Counted from the first letter of the stretch, positions 10,724 to 19,604 are shown. The stretch: DNA of 60,431 nucleotides from Mastigocoleus testarum BC008 (GCF_001456025.1 NZ_LMTZ01000121.1:22819-83249), one strand, 5' to 3'. The notes: generated by a model from the sequence alone, not told the origin. Made by a program: numbers and translations.

Positions 10724-11472
10724 TGTTCGTATTATTTATCGCTTCCAACCTTTAATTTCCCTGGGTTATAGAAACTCGTAAATAAAAATATTTCACTCGA
10801 TTTTTGATTTGAAATATATATAGAAAATATCAGTTTATATTAGTTAATCATAAAAAAATATGTGCTTGGTATTGCAAGCAAATCTACTGAGGCAATATCT
10901 AAATATGATTTTAAGTATTTATATAAACTTGCTCTCAGATATTTTATTTAAATAAAATATGCACTTCCATAAATTTTGTTCGGCATACAATCTCGAACAC
11001 TTGGATATCTGTAAGCAAGACATGGCAAGATTCATGCCTGATTTTTGTCAAAATTAAGGAGTTTTAGATTTATTAAAGATTAACAGAAGTACTCAATATA
11101 ACAGGTGTCTTTAATAACTTTAGCTGAAAAGATACTCTTAAAATATAGCAAAATATAAGTATAGCAGTTGACATTTTGAACAATTGTTAAATTAATAAAA
11201 TTCCCAGATATAATTCAGAGTTAAATTTGTTGAACTTATAATTTACTTTAGATTTACTATTGATTTATTGCTTAAATTTTGACTCCAATATCAAAAAATG
11301 AGTACTATTACTTATTGCAATTAATATTAAAAATTGAAAGTAAAAATAATTTTCAAAAACACAAAATTTCTCCAACAAAATGTTTGCATTTAACACTCTA
11401 TTCTTGTTATCTTGAAATGCGGAACGTTCCAAATTCAAATTACATTCTTTAGCGATTGAGGAGCTTAAGGTA
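10724..11472. other. Intergenic region upstream of cp12
   Basis: About 750 bp of AT-rich sequence without a supported gene. It must include the cp12 promoter, but I could not assign -35/-10 boxes or an operator with confidence. Confidence 0.45.
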
Positions 11473-11724
11473 ATGGCAAATAATATGGAAACAGTTACAA
11501 ACCCAATGCTCACAGAAGAAATTCAGAAAGCTGTTGTTGAAGCTCGTTCCACCTGTCAAGAGAAAGGAGATGGTTCGAGTGAGTGTGCCGTAGCTTGGGA
11601 TATCGTTGAAGAATTGCAAGCAGAAAAATCTCACCAGAAACAAGCAGCTCAGCGCAAAAACTCCCTAGAAGTGTACTGCGAAAATCACCCCGAAGCTATT
11701 GAATGCCTAGTTTACGACGTTTAG
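11473..11724 (+). CDS. cp12: CP12, redox regulator of the Calvin-Benson cycle
   Basis: CP12 is a small, largely disordered protein that, when oxidised in the dark, links glyceraldehyde-3-phosphate dehydrogenase and phosphoribulokinase into an inactive complex. The 83-aa sequence has both redox cysteine pairs, Cys28/Cys38 and Cys69/Cys78. It also has the core helix motif AWDIVEELQAE and the C-terminal CENHPEAIECLVYDV tail that inserts into the dehydrogenase active site. Length and motif spacing are normal. AAGG lies shortly before the ATG. It converges with tlyA, only 11 bp between the stops. Confidence 0.95.
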   Translation: MANNMETVTNPMLTEEIQKAVVEARSTCQEKGDGSSECAVAWDIVEELQAEKSHQKQAAQRKNSLEVYCENHPEAIECLVYDV

Positions 11725-11735
11725 CTTTCTTCAGT

Positions 11736-12632
11736 TTAATTTTTCTTTAGTTCAGCAAAAGCAGATTTTGTCACCCTCTTAATTGCATCCAGATCTGGTG
11801 CAGACTCTTTGTTATCAACATTCAACCATAACAGGTACTCGATATTTCCTTTGGGACCTGTTATTGGCGACCAAGTTAAACCGGCGTAATTCCATCCTTG
11901 CTTTTGTGCGGCTCCTAGGACTTGGAAAATAGCATCTGCTTGGTCGTCAAGATCGCGCACAACACCTTTTTTACCAACTCGACTTTTTCCTACCTCGAAT
12001 TGTGGTTTAACTAGCAATACTACTTCGCGAGGTGATTGAGTTAGCAACCAAATTGCAGGTAATACCTTGGTCAGTGAAATAAAAGATACATCAACTACAG
12101 CTAAGTCAGCATAACCCTCCTTTACTACGGGGAGGGTTTCATTATCATCTAAAGTTTCATTATCATTTAAAGTTTTATTATCTGGATTTTCATGTTTTAA
12201 ATCCCGATACAAATTTTCTGCTGTAAGGTGGCGCAAATTCGTACGTTCGCGTAGTACAACCCGCGAATCATTTCGTAAGCCCCAGTCCACCTGTCCATAA
12301 CCCACATCTATCCCGTAAACGCGTTTTGCACCGGCTTTAAGCAAACAATCTGTAAAACCCCCAGTGGAGATTCCACCGTCCAAACAAACACGTCCAGAAA
12401 CTTGAATTTGGAATTCCTCTAGAGCTTTAGCCAGTTTTTCTCCACCACGGGAAACGTAGCGCGATCGCTCTTTAAGCTTAATTATCGCTGCAACATCAAC
12501 TTCCGTTCCCACTTTGTCAATTAGTAGGTTATTAACAAACACCTCTCCTGCTTGAATTAACCGTTGTGCGGTAGTGCGAGAGGAACATAAATTTTTTTGT
12601 ACTAATAAAATATCCAGTCGTTGCTTAGTCAA
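11736..12632 (-). CDS. tlyA: TlyA family rRNA (cytidine-2'-O)-methyltransferase
   Basis: Members methylate the 2'-O of cytidines in ribosomal RNA; the family was first named for hemolysin. An S4 RNA-binding domain covers about residues 1-60 (RLDILLVQKN, GEVFVNN). A Rossmann FtsJ-like methyltransferase domain follows, with the SAM loop LDGGISTGGFTDCLL and the downstream VYGIDVGYGQ. The start codon is TTG at 12632; no ATG lies further upstream in frame near the S4 domain. At about residues 148-166 there is a low-complexity insertion in which NDNETL/DDNETL is repeated, mirrored in the DNA at about 12138-12175. It looks like a recent short tandem expansion in a surface loop. Confidence 0.9.
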   Translation of the reverse strand: MTKQRLDILLVQKNLCSSRTTAQRLIQAGEVFVNNLLIDKVGTEVDVAAIIKLKERSRYVSRGGEKLAKALEEFQIQVSGRVCLDGGISTGGFTDCLLKAGAKRVYGIDVGYGQVDWGLRNDSRVVLRERTNLRHLTAENLYRDLKHENPDNKTLNDNETLDDNETLPVVKEGYADLAVVDVSFISLTKVLPAIWLLTQSPREVVLLVKPQFEVGKSRVGKKGVVRDLDDQADAIFQVLGAAQKQGWNYAGLTWSPITGPKGNIEYLLWLNVDNKESAPDLDAIKRVTKSAFAELKKN

Positions 12633-12662
12633 ATTTTTTGGGGATTGGGGATCGGGGATAGG

Positions 12663-12780
12663 GCTGCGGCGTGCCGCTTCTCTGCCTGTGCTAACGCACC
12701 GCTAGAGCCTACGACGTTGGCAAAGCCTCTGACTAACGTCACACTTCGCTTTCGCTAATGCTAACGCACAAGTGCGTGGG
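12663..12780. repeat. Dispersed GC-rich repeat, copy A
   Basis: A GC-rich block of about 120 bp that is strikingly similar, in inverted orientation, to 54377-54501. Both share GTGCTAACGCACCGCTAGAG, AAAGCCTCTGACTAACGTCA and CTTCGCTTTC. Both are edged by GGGGATTGGGG-type runs. The repeat is non-coding and resembles a REP/MITE-like palindromic family. STRR-like TTACCAA/TTACCCA units follow at about 12805-12865. Confidence 0.75.
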
Positions 12781-12877
12781 GATTGGGGAGATAATAAATT
12801 AATAAATTAGCAATTACCAATTACCCATTAGCAATTACCAAATACCAACTACCAAATCACCAATACCCCATTGCTTG

Positions 12878-13387
12878 TTAAATATCTTTCTCGCTTAATT
12901 CTCTTGTCATATAATCAAATGGCTCATCAACAAAACTAGTATCGCTAATACCAGCTTCTGCTACTTGCTCCTTGGCTATATCTTTCATGATTTGGATTCC
13001 ACGAACTGTAGGTCCAATAGGGACTCCCAAGGAATTATAAGTTTCTCGTAATCCTTGCAGCACCCGCTCATCTAAAACATCCATGCTTCCAGCAACTAAC
13101 GCATAGCTAGCATAGCGTAAATAATAATCCATATCTCGCAAACAAGCTGCATAACGGCGAGTAGTATAAGCATTACCGCCAGGGCGAATTAATTCTGGTA
13201 GCTCGTCAAACAAAGCCAAACCAGCTTGTTTAACAATAGCCGCAGCATTAGAATTTATCATTGCAGCAGCTTTTACCCTTGATGTACCGCTCTCAAAATA
13301 AGACTTGAGGCTATCTATAGCATTTCTATCAAAATAACGCCCTGCAATATCATAATTCTGAATCAAATTTGTCACTGCATCGCGCAT
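12878..13387 (-). CDS. apcF: Allophycocyanin beta-18 subunit
   Basis: A phycobilisome core subunit that replaces one ApcB in the trimer carrying the core-membrane linker, close to the terminal energy emitters. The 169-aa globin-like sequence carries the chromophore-binding cysteine at position 82 in YAACLRDMDYYLRY, which binds phycocyanobilin, and Asn72, the position usually methylated in beta subunits. The C-terminal FDYMTRELSEKDI and N-terminal MRDAVTNLIQNYD agree with ApcF rather than ApcB. It is divergent from glnA. From memory, apcF also precedes glnA and gifA in Anabaena PCC 7120. Confidence 0.9.
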   Translation of the reverse strand: MRDAVTNLIQNYDIAGRYFDRNAIDSLKSYFESGTSRVKAAAMINSNAAAIVKQAGLALFDELPELIRPGGNAYTTRRYAACLRDMDYYLRYASYALVAGSMDVLDERVLQGLRETYNSLGVPIGPTVRGIQIMKDIAKEQVAEAGISDTSFVDEPFDYMTRELSEKDI

Positions 13388-13628
13388 CGCTTTTCTCCCT
13401 ATGGTTCCTATCTATAGTTTGATATTTATTTAATTGGCTGCTATTATATGCCACGATTTGCACCAGCAAACTAAGTAAGACTCTGGCACATTAATCTGTG
13501 ACCTATGTGACCTACTTTTAGGATTCTATGCCAAAGTTGCCCCGAACACATAAACTGTGGAGTTTTGTGTAGTAACTTCTTCAGTTAGTTCTATAAAAGG
13601 TTAATCTAACCTTTAAATAAAGAGTTCT

Positions 13629-13670
13629 GTAACAAAAATGACAAAATACTGAATTTGGTCTTCATAAGAT
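13629..13670 (+). promoter_or_regulatory. glnA NtcA-type promoter, degenerate operator
   Basis: GTA-N8-GAC at 13629-13642 departs from the NtcA consensus GTA-N8-TAC at one base. A -10-like TAAGAT (13665-13670) lies 22 nt further on, the spacing expected of NtcA-activated promoters. The surrounding TCTGTAACAAA context resembles the nitrogen-regulated glnA promoter of Anabaena as I remember it. Activation of glnA by NtcA under nitrogen limitation is therefore likely, by inference. Confidence 0.65.
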
Positions 13671-13770
13671 ATTCCAGGTGTGTCACCATCTCGGTTTTAA
13701 GATCGCAGGGTCAGCAATGCTTTAAAATTTATCGGTTGATTATTGTAAATAGGCAGATTAAGGAGTGACC

Positions 13771-15186
13771 ATGACAACCCCACAAGAAGTCTTGAAAATG
13801 ATTCAAGACCAAAATATTCAGATGATTGATCTGAAGTTCATCGATATGCCAGGAATATGGCAGCATCTTACGGTTTATCAAGACCAAATCGATGAAAGTT
13901 CTTTTACCGAAGGGGTTCCTTTCGATGGTTCAAGTATTCGGGGTTGGAAAGCTATCAATGAATCTGACATGGCAATGGTACTCGATCCTGACACTGCCTG
14001 GATCGACCCCTTCATGAAAGAGCCAACTCTAAGTATAATTTGTAGTATTAAAGAACCTCGTACCGGGGAGTGGTATAACCGTTGTCCGCGAGTAATTGCT
14101 CGAAAAGCATTAGATTATTTAGTTTCTACAGGAATTGGCGACACTGCTTTTTTTGGTCCGGAAGCTGAGTTTTTCATATTCGATGATGTCCGCTTCGACC
14201 AAAATGAAAATTCAGGTTACTACTACGTAGATTCCGTAGAGGGTCGTTGGAATTCTGGTAAAGATGAAGGTCCTAACTTAGCTTATAAACCCGGTTACAA
14301 GCAAGGTTATTTCCCCGTTCCTCCAACAGATACCTCACAAGATATTCGTTCGGAAATGCTGTTGACAATGGCAAAGTGTGGGGTACCGATTGAAAAACAT
14401 CACCACGAAGTTGCAACAGGTGGTCAGTGCGAACTAGGATTCCGTTTCGGTAAGATTATTGAAGCTGCTGACTGGTTGATGACTTACAAATATGTCATCA
14501 AAAATGTTGGTCGCAAATACGGCAAAACTGTTACCTTCATGCCGAAACCAGTATTCCAAGATAATGGTTCTGGAATGCACACTCACCAATCCATTTGGAA
14601 AGATGGTAAGCCCTTATTCGCTGGCAATCAATATGCCGGCATGAGCGAAATGGGTTTATATTACATCGGTGGTATTCTCAAGCATGCCCCAGCATTGTTA
14701 GCATTTACTAACCCCAGCACTAATTCTTACAAGCGATTAGTTCCAGGTTACGAAGCACCTGTTAACTTGGCTTACTCTCAAGGTAATCGTTCTGCTTCCG
14801 TGCGTATTCCTTTGAGTGGTGATAATCCTAAAGCTAAGCGCTTGGAGTTCCGTTGTCCTGATGCAACTTGTAACCCCTACTTAGCATTTGCTGCAATGTT
14901 ATGTGCTGGCTTAGATGGTATCAAGAATAAGATACATCCTGGCGAGCCCCTAGACAAAAATATTTACGATCTTTCTCCAGAGGAACTCGCAAAAGTTCCT
15001 TCAACGCCAGGTTCTTTAGAACTAGCTTTAGAAGCATTGGAAAAAGATCATAAATTCTTGACAGAATCGGGCGTATTTACTGAAGACTTCATTGAAAACT
15101 GGATTTCCTACAAACTGGATAATGAGGTTAATCCTTTACGTCTTCGTCCCCATCCCTACGAGTTCTCCCTCTATTACGATGTTTAA
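13771..15186 (+). CDS. glnA: Glutamine synthetase type I
   Basis: Condenses glutamate and ammonium to glutamine using ATP, the entry point of nitrogen into metabolism through GS-GOGAT. The 471-aa length is normal for dodecameric GSI. Visible signatures are the beta-grasp region with FDGSSIRGW, the metal/ATP site motifs GPEAEFFIFD and NGSGMHTHQS, and the Glu/ATP binding stretch NRSASVRIPLSG. AGGAG (13761-13765) fits ATG 13771; a GTG two codons earlier overlaps that Shine-Dalgarno sequence and is less likely. In cyanobacteria this enzyme is controlled by small inactivating factors. A gene for one (gifA) lies convergently just downstream, after a terminator. Confidence 0.97.
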   Translation: MTTPQEVLKMIQDQNIQMIDLKFIDMPGIWQHLTVYQDQIDESSFTEGVPFDGSSIRGWKAINESDMAMVLDPDTAWIDPFMKEPTLSIICSIKEPRTGEWYNRCPRVIARKALDYLVSTGIGDTAFFGPEAEFFIFDDVRFDQNENSGYYYVDSVEGRWNSGKDEGPNLAYKPGYKQGYFPVPPTDTSQDIRSEMLLTMAKCGVPIEKHHHEVATGGQCELGFRFGKIIEAADWLMTYKYVIKNVGRKYGKTVTFMPKPVFQDNGSGMHTHQSIWKDGKPLFAGNQYAGMSEMGLYYIGGILKHAPALLAFTNPSTNSYKRLVPGYEAPVNLAYSQGNRSASVRIPLSGDNPKAKRLEFRCPDATCNPYLAFAAMLCAGLDGIKNKIHPGEPLDKNIYDLSPEELAKVPSTPGSLELALEALEKDHKFLTESGVFTEDFIENWISYKLDNEVNPLRLRPHPYEFSLYYDV

Positions 15187-15261
15187 TTTGCAAGGGTTGA
15201 CAAAAGATTATTCTTAAATTGTTTATTACCCTGCGACAAAGTAACACCTAATTATATGAAT

Positions 15262-15291
15262 AAGCCACCTACTACGGGTGGCTTTCTTTTA
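15262..15291 (+). terminator. glnA intrinsic terminator
   Basis: Stem AAGCCACC (15262-15269) pairs with GGTGGCTT (15277-15284), a 7-nt loop between them, followed by TCTTTTAT. It lies 75 nt after the glnA stop and just before the end of the convergent gifA. Confidence 0.85.
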
Positions 15292-15301
15292 TACTAGTGC
15301 A

Positions 15302-15502
15302 TTAGCTCATTGATGCGTAGGAGCGATCACAACTTATCCTGACGCTAGGACTGATTTTTCCTTGAATTGGTTGCCAATAATCAGCAATTTCTTTTGGTAA
15401 ACCAATTTCTTCTACTACACGTTCTAGCATAGATTGTTGGCGGTTTTTAATTTGATGATAGTGCTGCATCATTAAGGCGCGTGCTTTGTCTTGAGTAGTC
15501 AT
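15302..15502 (-). CDS. gifA: Glutamine synthetase inactivating factor IF7
   Basis: A 66-aa, basic, intrinsically disordered peptide that binds glutamine synthetase and inhibits it when ammonium becomes available. The sequence has the hallmark start ARALMMQHYHQIKNRQQSML, the VQGK-like IQGK stretch and the C-terminal DRSYASMS ending, in line with IF7 proteins of Synechocystis and Anabaena as I know them. Length fits the family (about 65 aa). It converges with glnA, as in Anabaena. A perfect NtcA site lies 79 nt upstream, fitting the known repression of gif genes by NtcA. Confidence 0.88.
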   Translation of the reverse strand: MTTQDKARALMMQHYHQIKNRQQSMLERVVEEIGLPKEIADYWQPIQGKISPSVRISCDRSYASMS

Positions 15503-15580
15503 CTCACAACTCTCCTGAATCTGTAACTTTTAATCACCAATCGGACACACAAGTTTAACGATGGGATAAAAGCTGCTGGC

Positions 15581-15594
15581 GTAACACCAAATAC
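15581..15594 (-). promoter_or_regulatory. NtcA binding site upstream of gifA
   Basis: GTAACACCAAATAC matches the palindromic NtcA consensus GTA-N8-TAC perfectly. On the minus strand, AT-rich -10 candidates (TTTATC at about 8 nt and TTAAAC at 22 nt) follow. Since NtcA represses gif genes in studied strains, the nearer box, which would put the operator over the -35, is the better guess. Confidence 0.75.
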
Positions 15595-16075
15595 TACCCA
15601 CACTACACTCTGCTAGGTGGCTAGCTTTTACACTTTTCTTTCTATCAACCTCATACAGGTTTATTGGAGGGCTTACCCAAGTTTTTATTTTCGATCAAGC
15701 TATTACGGTTATGAAGAAGGTAGATATATTTCCTCAATAGGGTTGCCCTTTCTTATTAATCAGTTATCGCTCGCTTTTATTTACCCCATCATTAATATAT
15801 CCAAAAAACTGTAACGAACAACACAAAATACTAACTTTTTAATAAAAACTAATATACTTCCAGAGTAATACTGAGAGAAGGCGATTGCTCCTGACTCATG
15901 CCATACGTATTTTTATCGACCTAATAGCCTTAAAAGGTCTGAAAGTTATTCTTTTCGGTTATATCCTTGCATAAAGTATTAATGGTGAAAATAAGCAAAT
16001 AATGAAGAAGCTTATGATTTCTTAGTGAAAATTATTTAAAATTTAAGAAACAAAAGTTAACAACCTGGGTTTTCT
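15595..16075. other. Intergenic region between gifA and the methyltransferase gene
   Basis: A 480-bp AT-rich spacer between divergent genes. An ORF at 15617-15814 has no RBS and no recognisable product, so I treat it as chance. Confidence 0.4.
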
Positions 16076-17131
16076 ATGTCCGATACGATAACGAAATTTA
16101 CATACCAAAGTTTTCAGCAGGGTAAGAGTTTATTTGCTTTGGCGCACAAGACTCTCAGTAATCGCTTAATGGATATTGTTTCTCCCCTAGAGACAAAAAG
16201 TAAACCCATACCAAATGAAGTTTTACTTGAGTTACAAGAAAGACTAAATCATCTGTCAGAGGTTGATTGGGAAGATGCGCAACGGGGAATATATCCCAAG
16301 GAAGTATTATTTGATAATTCTTGGGAAGACTTTTTTCGTTATTATCCTGCAATCTTAATAGATATGCCCCAAATGTGGGAGCGTGCTAAAAACAAAAAAT
16401 ATCAAGAATTTGCTCCTGAGGTTGATATTAAGGGGTATCCAAACTACTACGCACAAAACTTTCACCACCAAGCCGATGGCTATTTGAGTGATGCATCAGC
16501 AAATTTATATGATTTGCAAGTCGAAATTTTGTTTGGTGGTTCTGCGGATCCAATGAGACGACGTGTTCTCGCACCCCTCAAGAACTCCTTGGAAGTTTTC
16601 AGCGATGTATTACCCAAGCAAATTAGAGTGTTAGATGTTGCTTGTGGAACAGGTCGGACACTCAAATCCATTCGCAGTACCTTACCTGAAGCATCCTTGT
16701 TTGGTGTGGATTTATCTCCTGCTTATCTACGCAAAACTAATGAGGTTTTATCTCAAATTCCTGGAGAACTACCGCAATTACTACAGGCTAATGCAGAAGA
16801 GTTGCCTTATTTGGATAACTATTTCCATGCAGTTACTTCCGTATTTCTGTTTCATGAATTACCAGCACCGGTTCGACAATCAGTTATAGAAGAATCTTTT
16901 CGTGTAACAAAGCCAGGAGGGACTTTTATTATCTGCGACTCAATTCAAATGAGTGATTCACCTCAAATGCAGGTAATAATGGAGAATTTTTCAGAAACCT
17001 TTCACGAACCTTACTACAGAAACTATATGACTGATGATTTAATGGAACGTCTGCATAAAGCTGGTTTTGAAAGTGTTGATACCCAAGTTCATTTAATGAG
17101 TAAGTATTTGATTGCTCGCAAACCAGTTTGA
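16076..17131 (+). CDS. Class I SAM-dependent methyltransferase
   Basis: A 351-aa protein. The C-terminal half is a Rossmann methyltransferase of the Methyltransf_11 type: motif I VLDVACGTG starts at residue 185, LFGVDLSPAYL carries the acidic residue that binds SAM ribose, and motif post I is in ANAEELPYLDNYF. The first 150 residues form a helical extension with many Trp and Pro residues (DVDWEDAQRGIYP-like stretch, YYPAIL) not found in short family members. It is a conserved cyanobacterial type. The substrate is unknown. A clear terminator follows at 17175. Confidence 0.85.
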   Translation: MSDTITKFTYQSFQQGKSLFALAHKTLSNRLMDIVSPLETKSKPIPNEVLLELQERLNHLSEVDWEDAQRGIYPKEVLFDNSWEDFFRYYPAILIDMPQMWERAKNKKYQEFAPEVDIKGYPNYYAQNFHHQADGYLSDASANLYDLQVEILFGGSADPMRRRVLAPLKNSLEVFSDVLPKQIRVLDVACGTGRTLKSIRSTLPEASLFGVDLSPAYLRKTNEVLSQIPGELPQLLQANAEELPYLDNYFHAVTSVFLFHELPAPVRQSVIEESFRVTKPGGTFIICDSIQMSDSPQMQVIMENFSETFHEPYYRNYMTDDLMERLHKAGFESVDTQVHLMSKYLIARKPV

Positions 17132-17174
17132 TTTTGATGTCAACCTAATATTTTTCAAATATTTTCAAATAGTT

Positions 17175-17200
17175 AAAGACGCGAAATGTCGCGTCTTTAT
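17175..17200 (+). terminator. Intrinsic terminator of the methyltransferase gene
   Basis: A perfect 9-bp stem AAAGACGCG/CGCGTCTTT (17175-17183 and 17190-17198) with a 6-nt loop lies 43 nt after the stop. It is preceded by A and followed by T residues, so it may work on both strands and could also end the minus-strand patX transcript. Confidence 0.8.
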
Positions 17201-17544
17201 ATGTGCAAATAAAAATATTGCTGCAAATAAATTATTGCTGCAATATTTCATTAAAGTAGATTGGTATTTTCAATTAATAATTACTGATTACAGTATTACC
17301 AAATAAGTTTCAATAGTCTTCTGTAAAAATTTCTAAAACTCATATACATAATCAACAACAAATACATCATAACTAAATCATTTAAATTTAGATAGATTGA
17401 GTTGTTATATATAATTGCCGAAAATCACAAAAGTAATATATCTAACAATAAGGCCAAATGTCGTTACGGTTAAAATTTTAACTGTAAATCTTGTAATCAG
17501 ATAGAATTATTTTTTCAGGTGCTTAAATATAAATCAATGAAATA
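17201..17544. other. Intergenic region between convergent genes
   Basis: 344 bp of AT-rich sequence between the methyltransferase terminator and the patX stop. No gene or structured element was seen. Confidence 0.4.
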
Positions 17545-17742
17545 CTACATAAACTTTCTACGCCCACTACCTCTGTAAGGTGTACCTTTACTGGGCCTTG
17601 TTGAATCTCTATTGGCTATCAATTCTTGGTTGTCGCTAGGTATAAATGATTGTTCAATTGCCTGTGCGGAAGTGGAAACAGCATTGAAAGCTAGAGAACC
17701 GAACATGAAAATTGTGACAAAAATAGAAGTGGCAGTACGCAT
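17545..17742 (-). CDS. patX: PatX-like RGSGR pentapeptide precursor (HetR inhibitor)
   Basis: A 65-aa protein. Residues 1-28 form a signal-peptide-like hydrophobic N-terminus ending in an STSAQA cleavage-type site. The C-terminus carries RGSGR at residues 57-61, preceded by GTPY and followed by RKFM. RGSGR is the pentapeptide of PatS and HetN that binds the differentiation regulator HetR and blocks heterocyst formation. The layout of hydrophobic N-terminus plus C-terminal RGSGR is that described for PatX, which occurs with HetR in filamentous cyanobacteria. A DIF1 motif TCCGGA lies 57 nt upstream of the start, within the published 69-nt limit. No hetR is in the window. The mature signal is inferred to be exported and moved between cells. 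Confidence 0.85.
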   Translation of the reverse strand: MRTATSIFVTIFMFGSLAFNAVSTSAQAIEQSFIPSDNQELIANRDSTRPSKGTPYRGSGRRKFM

Positions 17743-17798
17743 AATAAATTTTTACTTTAAGACTCTCAAATCACTGATACTGAGTTTTATTTAGTGCA

Positions 17799-17804
17799 TC
17801 CGGA
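17799..17804 (-). promoter_or_regulatory. DIF1 promoter motif of patX
   Basis: TCCGGA is the DIF1 hexamer tied in Anabaena to promoters induced in developing heterocysts, and it is reported upstream of all known patX genes. Here it sits 57 nt before the ATG, with -10-like AT-rich sequence about 19 nt downstream (TATCAG). Confidence 0.75.
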
Positions 17805-17852
17805 TATTTTGTCGTGAGTATTTTTTCTAATTTTTCTGTTTTGGCCTACCAA

Positions 17853-17866
17853 GTATTTAAATGTAT
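17853..17866 (-). promoter_or_regulatory. Possible weak NtcA site upstream of DIF1
   Basis: GTA-N8-TAT differs from the NtcA consensus GTA-N8-TAC at one base and lies 48 nt upstream of the DIF1 motif. In heterocyst formers the patX DIF1 motif is reported to be preceded by an NtcA site. In AT-rich DNA such a match may be chance. Confidence 0.3.
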
Positions 17867-18488
17867 TAGATTCATGCCTGAACAGTAATTTAATACACTA
17901 GAGAAAGAGATGCAATGCATTTAAATACAAATGATTAATCTTGAGAAAAGCTTTAAATACTTCCAATAAAATTAAATATCTATACTTCTCTGGTAATCTA
18001 CTTAATTACCTATCTTGGACAAAATTTAAGACATATATTTTTAATCTGTGCTTTTACGTAATTTAAAAATTAAAATTCCTCAAAAATTATTTATTTTAAG
18101 TATTTATACTATTTATTTGTAGGAGTAATATTTGATTTATTTTTCAAATAAATTGAAAAAATATCAAGTTAAGAAGATTACAATTTTGTATTTTTACGTA
18201 AAATCAACTAGTGAATTTAAACAAAATTTACAGTAAAAGTAATTCTAAAAAAAATCTATATTTATAAGTATAGTTATGCCAAACGCATGTGAATTCCATG
18301 TCAAAACATATAAGTATCAATCACAGGTGTTATTTGAGAAAAATTGAGAAATCAGGATAAACCAAAGTAGGTCTTAAAACCGTTGATTTTCCATTAGTAA
18401 AACAAAATTCCATTTAATTCCATTTAATAAATTTTCAAATGGTACAAGAGATGGTAGATCTATAAGCATTGATCGCAGATGAAAAAAG
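17867..18488. other. Intergenic region between patX and the dehydrogenase gene
   Basis: About 620 bp, AT-rich, between divergent genes. No gene seen. It contains a near copy of the motif CATTTAAATAC (about 17918-17928) also seen at 17855-17865 in inverted form. Confidence 0.4.
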
Positions 18489-19535
18489 GTGAAAGCACAA
18501 GTATTTAGAGGTGTAAACCAACTGTCCTACGAAGATATTCCAGTACCTTCCCTTTCTCCAGATGAGGTACTGGTAAAAATGCAAGTTGTTGGCTTGTGTC
18601 AGTCAGATATCAAAAAGATTCGCTATCCTCTTTATCAACCGCCACGTATATTTGGGCATGAAACAGCAGGTACAATTACTGCAGTTGGTCAATCCGTGAA
18701 GAATTGGCAAGTAGGACAGAGAGTAGCAGTAATGCATCATATTCCTTGCATGCACTGCGCTTATTGCCTCAATGATAATTTTTCTATGTGTGATACCTAT
18801 AAAAATATTTGTACTACTGCAGGTTTTGTACCTAGTGGTGGTGGCTTTGCTGAATATGTTAAAGTTCCCGGTCATATAGTCAGCAATGGTGGTTTAATTC
18901 CTATTCCTGATGATGTCAGCTTTGAAGTTGCTAGTTTTGTTGAACCCACCAACTGCTGTCTGAAAGCGGTTAAAAAAGCCGGAATTGCTCCCGGTCAAAC
19001 AGTTTTGATTACCGGTGCGGGTCCAATTGGCTTGATGTTCGTAATGTTAGTCAAGTATTTTGGTGCAAAAGCGATTGCTACTGATTTATTACCGTCAAGA
19101 ATTGAAAAAGCTGTAACTTTGGGAGCAGAAGCTGCGTTTGATGCTCGCGATCCCCATTTACCTAGCAAAATAAATGATTTGACTAATGGTTTGGGAGTAG
19201 ATGTAACTTTACTTGCAGTTCCAAGCGATAAAGCTTTTTTTCAGGCTTTGGATTGTACCCGCAAGGGTGGAAAAATATTATTCTTTGCAGAATTTCCCGA
19301 TGAAGTCGAAATTCCTATTAATCCAAATATTCTTTACCGACGTGAAATTGATTTGATGGGTAGTTACAGTTCCTCATACCGCTTACAAAATTTAGCTGCA
19401 GATATTGTTTTTAAGGGTCGGATTGATGTGGGAGCATTAATTAGCGATCGCTATCATCTAAAAGATTTATCTGCTGCAGTGGAACAAGCTATTTCCCCAG
19501 CATCAGATACTTATAAAATTTTAATTCATCCTTAA
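18489..19535 (+). CDS. Zinc-dependent alcohol/polyol dehydrogenase (MDR superfamily)
   Basis: A 348-aa medium-chain dehydrogenase/reductase that oxidises an alcohol or polyol with NAD(P). Catalytic zinc ligands are Cys37 and His57-Glu58 in GHETAG. The structural zinc loop has Cys87, Cys90, Cys93 and Cys101. The Rossmann nucleotide motif is GAGPIGL, followed by the acidic ATDLLPSR end of strand 2, which suggests NAD preference. The overall pattern is closest to sorbitol/threonine dehydrogenase-like members. The start is GTG at 18489 with weak AAAAGG before it. It converges with the GH15-like gene, and STRR heptamers lie between them. The physiological substrate is unknown. Confidence 0.9.
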   Translation: MKAQVFRGVNQLSYEDIPVPSLSPDEVLVKMQVVGLCQSDIKKIRYPLYQPPRIFGHETAGTITAVGQSVKNWQVGQRVAVMHHIPCMHCAYCLNDNFSMCDTYKNICTTAGFVPSGGGFAEYVKVPGHIVSNGGLIPIPDDVSFEVASFVEPTNCCLKAVKKAGIAPGQTVLITGAGPIGLMFVMLVKYFGAKAIATDLLPSRIEKAVTLGAEAAFDARDPHLPSKINDLTNGLGVDVTLLAVPSDKAFFQALDCTRKGGKILFFAEFPDEVEIPINPNILYRREIDLMGSYSSSYRLQNLAADIVFKGRIDVGALISDRYHLKDLSAAVEQAISPASDTYKILIHP

Positions 19536-19604
19536 AAAAGTAGGGGTAAAGGTAAGCCGATCAGAGTTGAGAATAATCGGAATCACTAATCCTGTTACCA
19601 TTTC

